A stretch of DNA of 64,000 nucleotides, from NCBI GenBank assembly GCA_039707465.1, contig CM077643.1, positions 248,749,919 to 248,813,918 of the forward strand. Direction: 5' to 3'. A program made the position numbers and the translations under genes. The notes below the pieces were generated by a model, which made no database searches, was not told the origin of the DNA, and saw nothing but the letters and a program-made list of their open reading frames with translations. The DNA is from Rhabdophis nuchalis (lineage: Eukaryota > Chordata > Lepidosauria > Squamata > Natricidae). Below, piece by piece: positions 53,166 to 64,000 of this stretch. Each line of letters begins with the position of its first letter. Position 1 is the stretch's first letter.

Positions 53166-55885
53166 ATTTATTTTAAAATATTCCATCTAATGTTGTCCTT
53201 GTAATCTAAATATCCAATATTTTTAGATTACACAGTAACCTGTTCACACTGCACCCCTCTCCAGAGATGTTCACCCCAGACTCCTATTGCTGTTTATCTT
53301 TATATGTAGTGCTTCCATTTTTCTCAACAACCTTGATCTGAATGAAACACATGAATAGGCCTTCTCTTTCTGATCCATGTCACATTCATCTGACTTTGCC
53401 AGAATGAGACCCTTCTACAGCTTCACCCAAAGGCCTCCACCCATGGCACTATCACTTCTTGATTCTGCTCAACAGCATGGTTTTTTTTGACTCGGCCAAA
53501 AAGAGCATTTACCATCTAGGTTAAATGCAGATGCCTATCCCATATCCCATCCATTATGATGCCTTAACCTTCATCTAAAGTGTTGCCCTCCATCTGCTTT
53601 ATTTTTCATACAAGATAAACTGTTTTATTTTCCAGTTATCCGGTCTGCTGATCTGCTTTGTTATTTTATTTTTAATGTAAGGAATGGAAAGATGGGAGAC
53701 GCAAAAGGAAAGAAGAGATTCCTGATGAAAAAAATAATAATTAATAAAGAAAAAAGGCTCGTCTCAAGAGCAGAACGTTGAGCAATAACTGGGCCATTCG
53801 CCAAGGATAGAGAACCCACTGGCAGTTCTGTTTATTCTCTCCACCCCTACCCCCCTTGGTCCCTACCTTCCCACACTAAGCCACATTTTATTTTCCTTGA
53901 CATGAAATAGGTTACATAACTCTTTGTCATTTCTGCCAATGCCCAAGAGGTCTGATCCTGTTTATGGGCCCCCTTCATCCAACTGAACACTTCTGGCTCC
54001 AGTTCTGGCGATGACGACAGGGTATAACAAAAATGAATCTGTGTAGCCTGAAGGTTGATGGATCAGAAAGTATGCAGCTGCAGCACTTAAAACTTTAAAT
54101 GGGAGAGACAAGGTCAACCCAAGTTATTATTTTAGCCCAGTGTAGGTGATAACTCCCTCTTCTCTCCAAGGAAATGAAACAAAATCTACTTGGGGGAGAC
54201 CGGGAGCTGTTGAAAAGCACATCTTGGAAAAACGAACGGCATCTACTAGATAACAGTGCTTACTGTTGCTTTAACCATTGATCCAGCAACATTCATGGTC
54301 ATAGAATTTATGCTGAAAGCGTGATTATTTAGGACTTGTTGACGCTATGGCTTATCCAGAGAAAGCTGTCCTTTAACACACATCAGCCGAAAACTGAATA
54401 TGCTGCTATTAAGGAGTAAATAGCAGAGTCACAGTTCCTCATAACCATGGCCAACATCACTTGCAATGGTTTAATGAAGTTCACAAGTCACGGTAATTAC
54501 AAAATGGCCAGAAGGTCACACTAGATAAACAAAAGGTTGATGAAGGCTCCCTGAAGCACAATTTTTGCCCTGGTAAACAAACCTCCAGATGGTGATGATG
54601 TGGTATAATAAGGCAAGATGAATAGTCTCTTAAATTTCCCTGTTATCTCTGGTTCTATAGAATCACCTTTCAAAGTGTCCTTCTACTGCAAGTTGAAGTG
54701 CCCAGTAATTCCATTCCATTTCAGTAAAATTATAAAGCTTATAAAATGAGATATAAGATGACATTCAGACTCCAAATCAATGTATTTCAAATTTAAGATC
54801 TCTGGACTTCTACGTCCAGCTGGTTAGGCAATTGTGGGAGTTGAAGTCCACACATCTTAAGGTTGTCACAGTTGAAAAACACTGATATAAATGAATTTCC
54901 TTTGCTGTGACAACATTTTTCTGTTGGGGCAATTGGCAATGGGAGTTATCCAAGGTCCTGATTGCTGCTCATCAAACCTTTCTAATTCAGCATGACTTGA
55001 AGACTAAATTCCTTTGATGTCACTTACCTTAGTCTTCGCCTAAACAATTTTCTTCTAACGTATTCTTCTGAACCTGAATTATTGTAATTGAATACAATCA
55101 CTGATTATTGTATTGTATTGTATTGTAACTGATTATTCCGAGAGACTCACCTTGCCTTCTTTGTTGCCCTCCTACATTATGACATTGGATAGTTTTCTGT
55201 CTTAACATGGCTTTGAACTTGAGTTTCTCTGCATGCAAGAAAGATCAGTGAATTTGGTGTTTTGAGAAAATAGACATGTTTTCAAATACAGCATATATTA
55301 ACATTCTAACTTTTGGGTACCATAGCATGTGTGCTCCCTCTGAGTGTGTGCATTTGTGTTTGTAATCCAACCTTAATTTCAATGCAGCCCAGAATATATA
55401 AGTCAATTTTTTAAAAGCATAAATTAGGGACAGTTGTGTAAATGCAAACTTTGATGTGGTTTAAAAAATATTTTTGTGGCTTTTTAAAAATCACTGGAAA
55501 TTTGATAGAATAGCAAGTGAATCCATATGACACTATGATCTGTACAAACCTAATACTGTTCATATTCATTTCATTGGAAACAACAGGGTTTCCTACTATG
55601 TCATGTTAATTCCTTACTTTGAATTCAATATTTTTTTTAAAAAAAATTCACTTCAAGAAGAGTTCATTCATGTTAATGTAAAAGAACCTCTTCTTTGCCA
55701 GCATACTCTAACAAGTGTATAACTGGTTCCAATGTTTGGAAATTTGGAAATTCTTCCAATTACGATAGAGATTATTAGTGCCTTCATTTTAGATCTCATG
55801 CATTTTCACTCTTTATTAATTAGGCATAAAAATTGAGTAAAGGATCAATTCCTTCTCATTTTTATAGATATGCCAATTTCTTCCT
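53166..55885. other. AT-rich, repeat-poor stretch
   Basis: No gene is seen. Positions 54120-54560 are unique-looking. TATTG units lie at 55105-55128, and a GGGAGTTGAAGTCC MITE relic at about 54825-54885. Confidence 0.35.
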
Positions 55886-55955
55886 ATTTTATTTATCATA
55901 TTTATATCCCGCCCTTCTCCACGAAGGACTCAGGGCGGCGCACAGGAATTTATAA
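55886..55955 (-). mobile_element. L2-like LINE 3' end fragment
   Basis: TTTATATCCCGCCCTTCTCC then CTCAGGGCGGCGCACAGG is the inverted 3' hairpin of the 41712 family, followed by an A-rich segment. Confidence 0.75.
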
Positions 55956-57687
55956 AACATATTGTTGTTATAATAGGCAATTTTAATGGAAAATAAGCTG
56001 AACCGTTCCACACATTCCAATTTAATTAGTGAAGTTCTATTCTTGATGCATATTAAGAAGTATATTTTTCAAATGCTCATAAGCTAATAAACATACTAAA
56101 AAGAAAAGCAAATATAAGGGACAAGCACGCCTTCAGTTTATATGGCAAAGATTTTTAAAATTGATTAATGTATATAAAATTCAGAAAAATACAGATTTCA
56201 GGGTGCATGATCACAAGTAGTATTTTTCCCATAAAATGTTGCACAAACATCCTTTTAACATGATGGTGATTGCTATTTATTAATGGAATGGAGAAACAAT
56301 TTGTTGATCAGAAAGAGAAAACATCCATGCAAAAGGCACTCTTGTTCATTTGTATTCCAGGATCCATACAGAAAGCAAATTCTTGCTGATATTACCTCTA
56401 TTTTTACTGCTATTACCATATAAAATGGAAAACCTTTTCTCATTTCCACTGTTCCAAGCCTAATGTGAACCTTGAATTCTTAATTGATAATGCATTGTGT
56501 AACAATTAGAAATCAAAGCGCTCATGGAAAAGGTATTTATGCATGAGTTCATCTTATCCATGTTGAGACTTACGTTTCAGGCTTCTTTCCAATATTCTAC
56601 AGTATTCATTTTCAAATTTCCAAGTCTATGCTAATGTCAAAACACAAGATAAAATAATTGTTATAATCTAACTTGCAAATTGCGAGACATTCATTGGCTT
56701 TGGCAAGAAAATTGTATTTACGTGTACTTTTGTATGCAGCCTTTATTTTCAAGGTTTAAAAATCACTTGGGTGTGATTAATGCAGTAAGCATTAAACCTT
56801 CATAAAGCAGAACAATTTATTCCAGTCAAAATGAAATAGAAATAAATAGCATTACAAAATAGCTCTCTATGTAGCTCTTTTGCATTGTTTCATTATCTAC
56901 ATTGCATAACGATATCACCAGAAATTGCTGAGTTTTGTATCCATGTAGCTTCACTTTGTAACTGTGCTATTTGCACAAGTGTAACTTCCCTCTGCTTAAA
57001 GCAGAACAAAAGTTGCAATGCACAGGAAGTACCATAAATCATGTTTTTTAAGGTTTACACCCACTTGCTTTTGGAGAGTAATGTATTTCATGTGATAAAA
57101 GTAACAGTTTCAGTTCTTAATAAAACTGAGTTTCTTTGCAAGTTACAATTATAAATTCAAACCAGAAAAATAATACAGAAGCAGAAGGGTGAATTCCATA
57201 GCTGAATACAAGCTCTGTGTTAAATTTAATCAGCCCTGACTTCAACTGCTGCAGGCCATATGGAATTCCATGAGGTTTGGACTGGCACATGACTTTGAAA
57301 GTTTGGCTGTTTTAAGTAAAAATTTCTTTCAAATTTCTCCCTTGATTTGAATCTGGAACTACTTGATACTGTTTCCAAAATGGAACAGATGCAATCTGAT
57401 GTATTATTTTAAAATTTGCATAAAAAACATATGCAATTCATGTACCTTTGTTTTTTTCAGTTTGTATACAGAGAGAGAGACAGACAGAGAGACAGGCAGA
57501 CTTATTATAACTAATAAACTAATGTACAGCAAGACTAATGTACAAACTAGTGTATAGTGTATAATGTTGTTTTTCTTCTGTCAAAGCACCTGGTCTGCCC
57601 AAATATGGGAGGGAGCATGCTTCCCTTTTGCCTTTTAACCCCACTCTAGGAGCCTTCCAAGCAGTTGCTTACATGACAAACCATTTT
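55956..57687. other. AT-rich stretch without recognised genes
   Basis: No repeat family or credible reading frame. A short GA/CAGA run lies at 57470-57500. Confidence 0.35.
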
Positions 57688-57975
57688 GTGTTACATTTTG
57701 CTGCTATTTAGCTCTCATCAGCTAGCCATACCTTTGCTGGCATTCGAACTTGGGCTGCTTATGTATTAGACAGTTTTATTAATCTCTCTCCTGGCTCAGC
57801 TGATAAAAAGGGAGGAGAATTTGTGGCTTACAGGTTAATACAACTGCCTAATATGTAAGCAGCTCAAGTTCGAATCCCAGCAAGGGTACGGCTAGTTGAT
57901 AAGAGCTAAATAGCTTGAAATAGATCTATATTAGTCTTCCTTCATTTATTTATCAGCAAAAATGTTACACAGGCA
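57688..57975. repeat. Inverted pair of tRNA-like SINE fragments
   Basis: The left arm (about 57690-57795) and right arm (about 57830-57973) are inverted copies: TTAGCTCTCATCAGCTAGCC and GGCTAGTTGATAAGAGCTAA, and CATTCGAACTTGGGCTGC and AGCTCAAGTTCGAATCCC. The GTTCGAATCCC motif is a pol III B-box. The right arm carries an about 40-bp extra segment near 57920-57950. Confidence 0.7.
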
Positions 57976-58569
57976 CACACTATAAAGAGATTCATACTTA
58001 TATAGATATATATATGGTCAGTATCAAAGCCACAGTCCTGGATGAAACCCAGAGCATCCAGGAGTACATAAGATAGGTGTATAACTTGAAAATATTTGAT
58101 TCAGTGCTCATTACATTTTGATTATCCAATTAGTTATTTGAGGATTGGCTAACATGATAAGTGAATGTACAGCTAGTTCAAAAATTAGACTCAACAGTGT
58201 TTCGTCATTAAACTGAAGTGAGAGATGGACAGATGTGCTGCAAAACTCAGTCTTGCATCTATACTCTTCAATGATTTTCTTAATAATTTTGATGAAAACT
58301 AATGAAATTTTGAAAACTAAAGTATTAGCCTTAGTTGTACCTGCAGCAGTCCCTATTAAAGGCAAGGATAGCGGCAGAGAGATTTGGCATATCTTGACCA
58401 CTATGCCACCAGTACAAGCAAAGCCCAGTTTAATCTCAAGCATGTTCACACTATTTTACACAAACTAGGATCTCTAGCCTAGAGACTATAAGCCAACATA
58501 ACATTGTGTACATCCTACCAACCAGATGGCCTATGCACCATAACGAGACCTAAACAAGTCTCATTATAC
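57976..58569. other. Unannotated stretch
   Basis: No supported gene. The minus frame of 112 codons at 58111-58449 has no recognisable domain. Confidence 0.3.
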
Positions 58570-58867
58570 AATAATACAATAGCAGAGTTGGAAGGGACCT
58601 TGGAGGTCATCTAGTCAAACTCCCTGCCTAGGCAGGAAACCCTATACCGTTTCAGACAAATGGCTATCCAACATCTTCTTGAAGACTTCCAGAGTTGGGG
58701 CATTCACAACTTGTGGAGGCAAGCTGTTCCACTGGTTAATTGTTCTAACTGTCAGGCAATTTCTCCTCAGTTCCAAGTTGCTTCTCTCCTTGATTAGTTT
58801 CCACCCATTGCTTCTTGTTCTGCCCTCAGGTGCTTTGGAGAATAATTTGACTCCCTCTTCTTTGTGA
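58570..58867 (-). mobile_element. CR1 LINE 3' part
   Basis: The inverted CR1 starts with the ACAATAGCAGAGTTGG tail and carries the ORF2 C-terminal coding region on the minus strand (KEEGVKLFSKAPEGRTRSNG, LIKERSNLELRRN). It is 5'-truncated near 58867. Confidence 0.9.
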
Positions 58868-59385
58868 ATTATGAGGCAAGGAGGGTTCAAGAAGATGCTT
58901 AGCCTTGAGAAGAAAAGACCGAAGGGAGCTATCTCATCCCACTTTCCCACCATTGAAATCATAGTGCAAAGGGAAAATTGTTGAAACCTCTTCTCCATGT
59001 TCTAGAATTTAGGCCACAGAATAATGGATTTAAGGTATAGAAAGTCAAAATCCAACTGATTATTTTAAAAAAAATCTTATGCAAGCAGTCTGAAATTGGA
59101 ATCAATTACAAGGAAGTGATGGGTCCTCTTCAAATGAAGAAAGAGCTATCTGCTGGGGATGCTGTAAGTGGAATTCCTGCCATAAAGTTGAGACATGATG
59201 GTCTCTTACAGTTCTACAGTTCCAAAACAGTCAAAAGGGTGAGCAAAGAACGAGTAGATTCACCAAAAGCATAATTATTTCCCTACCTCTGATCCTTTGA
59301 GAACATTCAATACAAACCTGCTCTAGTTCAACTGGCTAGTAAATGAAGTCCCAAAGGTGCTTTTTCAGAAAGCAGCTGGACTTTC
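58868..59385. other. Unannotated stretch
   Basis: No gene or named repeat. Confidence 0.35.
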
Positions 59386-59838
59386 TTTTTTTAAATTTCT
59401 TTGGTGATGTTTTGCTTCTCATCCAAGAAGCTTCTTCAGCTCTGACTGGATGGTGGGGAATGGAAGGATTTATATTCCTGGCAGATAGCTGATCATTTGC
59501 ATCCTTTAAGAGAGACATTGAGACCTCTTGGAGGTTTATCTGTGTCCTTGGGGTCACCTGAGTAGTGCAAATGGGTGTGGAGCCTTCTTGGGCCTGCTGA
59601 AAGGACTGCATGGTAGAGCTGTGCTTTCTGCAGGATGTTTTTTCTCTGCCCTTCACTGTTGACCACAGGCGTAGGCTATTGGGGATGATTCTCAAACTAA
59701 AACACAAATTGTTCCTGTAATCTGCAAAAAAATAATAATCTGAAAATCCATTTATATTCTCACACCCACCATCCAGTCAGAGCTGAAAAAAACTTCTTGG
59801 ATGAGAAGCGAAATGTCTTCAAAGAAAAAAAAAACCCA
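59386..59838. mobile_element. Inverted-repeat element, possibly Penelope-like
   Basis: Arms of about 70 bp are inverted: TTTGCTTCTCATCCAAGAAG ... GACTGGATGGTGGG at the left, and CCCACCATCCAGTCAGAGC ... CTTGGATGAGAAGCGAAATG at the right. GGATGAGAAGCGAAA recalls the hammerhead-like cores of Penelope-like element ends, but key bases differ. The right side continues with a dispersed repeat body (AAGTCCAGTTGCCTCTTG, AAGCACCTTTGGGACAACC). Confidence 0.45.
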
Positions 59839-60498
59839 GAAAGTCCAGTTGCCTCTTGAAAAAAAGCACCTTTGGGACAACCATGAACTGGACGACTGTG
59901 AATCTCCATAGACATCTAGCAAATGAAGGGTTGCAAGAAGCTGGAGAAGCTGAATTCAAGGCATTCAAGCAACGAGAAGTGCTCCTCATTTCAGAGCTGA
60001 TTTGGATAAAATATGCCATTTCTTCAAAACGTAGAGAACTTCCTACTATTAGGCGGAGCGGCACATGAATCCTAGAGGACAGATTCTGAATTTTATAACA
60101 GAGCAGGAAATAATTAGCCATTTAATTTGTTGTTCATGTTGTTTTGCTGGGCAGAGACCCATGGGGCTTTTTTTTCTTCATGCACCAAAGAAATTTGACC
60201 GGGTAGTTTGTATTTTAATGAAGTAGATCACTGTACCCTAAGAGAAAACATATTTTGTGTCATCCCTCTATCCTTAATTCATAATCAAACCTATTCCAGT
60301 TGGAACTGGAGTTCATGAAGATTTCAGCGGGACTCTGACGGACCCTGTTACAAGAACCATGTATGGAATTGGCCAACATTTGTCCTTTTCTGCTCAAAAA
60401 CCTCCCACAAAGGCATCGTTTCCTAGGCACCAAAGTTACATTTGGTAGAAAGTTCCATTTATTTTGGAAATGTCTGAATGAGGCATCGACAGCAGTGC
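59839..60498. other. Unannotated stretch
   Basis: The first about 80 bp belong to the dispersed repeat continuing from 59838. The rest has no recognised gene. Confidence 0.35.
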
Positions 60499-60893
60499 AT
60501 GTAGTCCTTGACTTACAACAGATGATTTAGTGACCATTCAAAGTTACAACGGCACTGAAAAAAGTGACTTATGACCATTTTTTACACTTCTGACCACTGC
60601 AGCTTCCCCATGGTCACATGATCAAAATTCAGATGCTTGGCAACTGGCTCATATTTAGGATGGTTGCAGTGTCCCAGAGTCATGTGACCCACTTTTGCGA
60701 CCTTCTGACCAGCAAAGTTAGTGGGGAAGCCAGGTTCACTTAACAACCGTGTTATTAACTTAACAGCTATAGTGATTCACTTAACAACTGTGGCAAGAAA
60801 GATCGTAAAATGGGACAAAGGTCGCTTAATAAATGTCTCACTTAGCAACAGAAATTTGGGGTTCAATTGTGGTTATAAGTCGAGGATTATTTA
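60499..60893. mobile_element. Tc1/mariner-like MITE
   Basis: The ends GTAGTCCTTGACTTACAAC and GGTTATAAGTCGAGGATTA are inverted. The interior matches 20306-20892 and 63328-63718, including TTCAAAGTTACAACGGC and AACAACCGTGTTATTAAC. There is no transposase. Confidence 0.75.
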
Positions 60894-60989
60894 TGAAAAT
60901 AAATGCAAAACATTTAATGAAATGGGGAAAGTATTTGACAAAATGAGAGAAATAATGTCAGACCTGAAACTGGGATGGAGTTTGTTCCT

Positions 60990-61545
60990 TTACCAATTTA
61001 TAATGCCTTGGTAAGGCCACACTTGGAATACGGCATCCGGTTTTGGTCGTCACGATGTAGACAAGATGTGGAGGCTCTGGAAAGAGTGCAGAGAAGAGCA
61101 ACCAAGATGATTAGGGGACTGGAGACTAAAACATATGAAGAACGGTTGCCAGAACTGGGTATGTCTAGTTTAATGAAAAGAAGGACCAGGGGAGACATGA
61201 TAGCAGTCTTCCAATATCTCAGGGGTTGCCACAAAGAAGAGGGAGTCAAACTATTCTCCAAAGCACCTGAGTGTAGAACAAGAAGCAATGGGTGGAAACT
61301 AATCAAGGAGAGAAGCAACTTAGAACTGAGGAGGAATTTCCTGACAGTTAGAACAATTAATCAGTGGGACAGAAGTTGCCTCCAGAAGTTGTGAATGCTC
61401 CAACATTGGAAGCTTTTAAGAATATGTTGGGCAACCAATTGTTTGAAATGGTGTAGGGTTTCCTGCCTAAGCAGGGGGTTGGACTAGAAGACCTCCAAGG
61501 TCCCCCCCAACTCTGTTATTCTATTCTATTCTATTCTATTCCTTC
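60990..61545 (+). pseudogene. CR1 LINE, C-terminal ORF2 and 3' end
   Basis: The longest CR1 piece here. A 139-codon frame (60975-61394) encodes the end of ORF2: [67 protein letters not shown]. The 3' tail is TTGGACTAGAAGACCTCC, followed by TTCTA units to 61545. It is 5'-truncated, with a frame break near 61370. Confidence 0.92.
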
Positions 61546-62734
61546 ACATCCTGTTGTGCACAATGTTCCCAATGTTCTCCTAGGGCAGCATCAGTGTTGT
61601 GTTCAAGAAAGTGCCTCATAAATGGCAATCTTTGGAGGTAGATGGATTCTTGATTCCACATCTGCAGGGGCAGGCTGAAGCCTTTTTGCTTTGAGAGAGG
61701 AGAAAAAGAAATTGCCAAGGAGCAAGTTAGCCTTTCCATTTACAGTAAACGAAACACAGGGCCAGTGGCATGCTTTTGGTGTATGTTGTGCCTAAGTATG
61801 CATACTGTGTATACAATGAAGCCAAGCTGGCTTCTGCATTATTGCGGAAACCGGATGAGTTGAGCAGTTTATGCAGCTCTCTGCTTGCTAAGGAGGGGAA
61901 AAAAATAGTAGCTGCCTTTTCTTAGCATAGTTCACTGGCTCCCAGTTCTGCATTAAAGCACCCAAGTGAGAACCCAGCAAGATGTTATCTGAACAGGCTC
62001 TTAGACAGCAAGTAGTTAGAAATGAATTATCGATGTGTAACAGGATGTGCTCGCATCCCCTTGAAAATATGAGAAGCCATCTGTGCTGGTCAGGTTATAT
62101 AAGCCGTTGCAGAGCCCTGTTTTTTCCATTCCATCCAGAATGTAAAAAAATTGCATGTTTAGGCAAACTATTATTCACGTGGGAGAGAAGTGAAAAGATC
62201 CTCTGAAATTATTCTTTCTTTGATGTAGAAATAAGGCTGTCCTGCCGCGATTAGGTTAACATGCCAAATGACCACAGCTTTGAAGATGAGCTTCACGTTT
62301 AATGCCTACTGAGAGCCACTGACTTCATCGGATAGAAGTTTGGTAGAAGCGAATAGAGTTAAGCTTGGGTCATTTGCTCAGCTAACAAAATGCAGGGCTT
62401 TGCTTGGGGTCTGTCTATTAAAACAAAAACAAAAAAGACAATAAAGGCTCTCCATTGTAGATCTGCACCCTATGGTAGGTCTGCTAATTTTAGAGGAAAT
62501 GAGCATTGCTCAGAAAAACACCCTTAGGTCTGAAACCTTTGTGCTCAATCTCCAACTGAGCCATAGAATGAAGTGCTTCTAATATTTGTCACTGAGAGCC
62601 AATTTGGCAGTGGGCTAAAGTATTCCTGGGTTCTAGTTCTGCTCAGGGATAAAACCAGTTAGATGACTTTGGGATGGTTCCTCTCTCTCAGTATACACAC
62701 TCTCACTGCACAGTTGGAGCCCTGTTTCAATGCT
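61546..62734. other. Unique-looking stretch
   Basis: No recognised repeat. Positions 62210-62400 (GCGATTAGGTTAACATGCC, GACCACAGCTTTGAAGATG, CATTTGCTCAGCTAAC) resemble constrained non-coding DNA, at low confidence. Confidence 0.25.
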
Positions 62735-63222
62735 TTATTTATTTATTTTTATTTTATCGAATTTATACCCCGCCCTTCTCCTTGTTAGGACCCAGGGCGG
62801 CGCACAGGCATTATTAAAACCACAATCAAACAATATACATCGTTAAAAACATATTAAATTATTTAAACCCGTGCTAAAAAAACCATTTAAAACCCTGCCT
62901 AATTACAATTTATACATAAAAAGTCAGAAACAGGGGGCTATGCTAGGCCGGCCTGTTGGAATAGAAATGTCTTAAGACGTTGGCGGAAGAGGCAGAGGTC
63001 CGAGATAGTGCGTAGGTCGGGGGGTAGGTCGTTCCAGAGGGCGGGGCCCGCCACAGAGAAGGCCCTTCCCCTGGGCGTCGCCAACCGGCATTGCCCGGCC
63101 GACGGTACCCGGAGAAGGCCCTCTCTGTGGGAGCGGATCGGTCGAAGGGATGTATGGGACAGGAGGCGGTCTCGTATATAGCTAGGCCCCGAGCCATGGA
63201 GCGATTTGAAGATGGTCATCAA
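62735..63222 (-). pseudogene. L2-like LINE, C-terminal coding part and 3' end
   Basis: The minus strand encodes LMTIFKSLHGSGPSYIRDRLL, FSVAGPALWNDLPPDLRT and LKTFLFQQAGLA, followed by the 3' UTR and the hairpin opposite 62762-62808. It is the same family as 41712 and 47753, 5'-truncated just beyond 63222. Confidence 0.88.
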
Positions 63223-63327
63223 AGGTTTATTGTATCTGTGCTTAAAGCTGGGCTGCAAAAATCCAGACAATCAGTAGGTGGCAGGAAAAAGCCAGAGTTT
63301 GCAGCCAGATACAGTTGCAGCCAACTA

Positions 63328-63718
63328 CAGGTAGTCGACGACTTACAACAGTTCGTTTAATGACCATTCAAAGTTACAACAGCACGGAAAAATGTGACTT
63401 ATGACCATTTTTCCCACTCATGACCATTGCAGCATTCCCATGGTTGTATGATAAAATTCAGATGCTTGCCAACTGACTCATATTTATGACAGTTGCAGTG
63501 TCCCTGGGTCATGTGATTCCCCTTTTGTGACCTTCTGAGAAGCAAAGTCTATGGGGAAGCCAGATTCACTTAACAACCGAGTTACTAACTTATCAACTGC
63601 AGTGATTCACTCAGCAACTGGGGCAAGAAAAGTGGTAAAGTGGGGCAATACCCATCAATGTCTCACTTAACAACAGAGATTTGGGGCTCAATTATGGTTG
63701 CAAGTCGAGGACTACCCA
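63328..63718. mobile_element. Tc1/mariner-like MITE with TA flanks
   Basis: The ends CAGGTAGTCGACGACTTAC and GCAAGTCGAGGACTACCC are inverted, with TA at 63326-63327 and 63719-63720. It is 391 bp with no coding sequence. Confidence 0.8.
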
Positions 63719-63759
63719 TATATTTGTATCTTCAAGTCAGTCTTGGCAACTATAGATTC

Positions 63760-63965
63760 ACCTTCAGTCACTATAGGGCAAGCTCATGCTATTTTCTCGG
63801 CAATGTTTTTTTTTTGAAGTGGCTTGCCATTGTCTTCTTCCTAAGGCAGAGAGAATGACTAGATCCAGACCACCCAGCTGGTCTCTGTGTCTAAGACAGG
63901 ACTCGAACTCAGGTTTTCCTATTCCTAGTCCAGCAATTCAGCCACTAGTCCAAATTGGTTCCTGG
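63760..63965 (-). mobile_element. tRNA-derived SINE with BovB-like 3' part
   Basis: On the minus strand the head is TTGGACTAGTGGCTGAATTG and the second box GAGTTCGAGTCC, followed by CTCTCTGCCTTAGGAAG and ACAATGGCAAGCCACTTC, which is BovB-like. This matches the known architecture of Sauria-type SINEs. Confidence 0.7.
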
Positions 63966-64000
63966 TAGTTTTGTTTTTGAAGACTACATCATACAATCTG

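Noticed and set aside
57835..57890. Possible functional tRNA gene (GTTCGAATCCC)
   Set aside because: No complete cloverleaf or acceptor stem is visible, and it is part of an inverted SINE-like pair.
58111..58449. 112-codon minus frame
   Set aside because: No domain, AT-rich context, and no upstream or downstream gene structure.
1..64000. Bacterial, phage or plasmid origin
   Set aside because: No operon-like coding density. LINE, SINE, LTR and microsatellite content is that of a reptile nuclear genome.

Overview
This window reads as nuclear DNA from a squamate reptile, most likely a snake. That is inferred from the mixture of repeats: CR1 LINEs ending in TTCTA or TATTG runs, L2-like LINEs, BovB-like tails, tRNA-derived SINEs ending in GCTATT repeats, many hAT-type MITEs, long tetranucleotide arrays and Ty3/gypsy and retroviral LTRs. 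The base composition is mostly AT-rich. I find no host protein-coding gene that I can support, so the window looks intergenic or intronic, and its open reading frames come from mobile elements or microsatellites.

Layout. Positions 1-31,900 are AT-rich unique DNA dotted with SINEs, MITEs, CR1 and L2 fragments, a gypsy-like solo LTR (7000-7316, 5-bp target duplication TAAAC), a pair of inverted LTR-like pieces (15.7-16.4 kb), a Tc1-like MITE carrying a hAT MITE (20.3-20.9 kb), a CR1 split by a MITE that holds a minisatellite (23.2-24.0 kb), and large microsatellites. Positions 31,970-37,290 hold a GC-rich, nearly complete Ty3/gypsy element on the minus strand, inserted in a CR1 tail. It has LTRs, primer binding site, polypurine tract, and gag, protease, RT, RNase H and integrase coding regions with two frameshifts. 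Positions 40,870-43,290 hold two L2-like LINE copies, one with an uninterrupted RT frame. Positions 45,718-46,233 are a retroviral solo LTR. Positions 47.3-50.2 kb hold L2, SINE and hAT copies with perfect 8-bp duplications. Positions 51,604-53,165 are a three-level nest: a hAT MITE contains an L1-like element that carries only ORF1, which contains a CR1. Positions 53.2-57.7 kb are AT-rich and poor in repeats. The last 6 kb hold an inverted SINE-like pair, an inverted repeat that may be Penelope-like, two Tc1-like MITEs, CR1 and L2.

The genes do not form a pathway. What can be read is insertion history: nested elements with intact target duplications give a relative order. The two points most worth attention are the ORF1-only L1 insertion (HAL1-like architecture) and the gypsy LTR promoter, whose TATA box sits in the loop of a perfect 14-bp inverted repeat at the exact point where the second LTR is broken.
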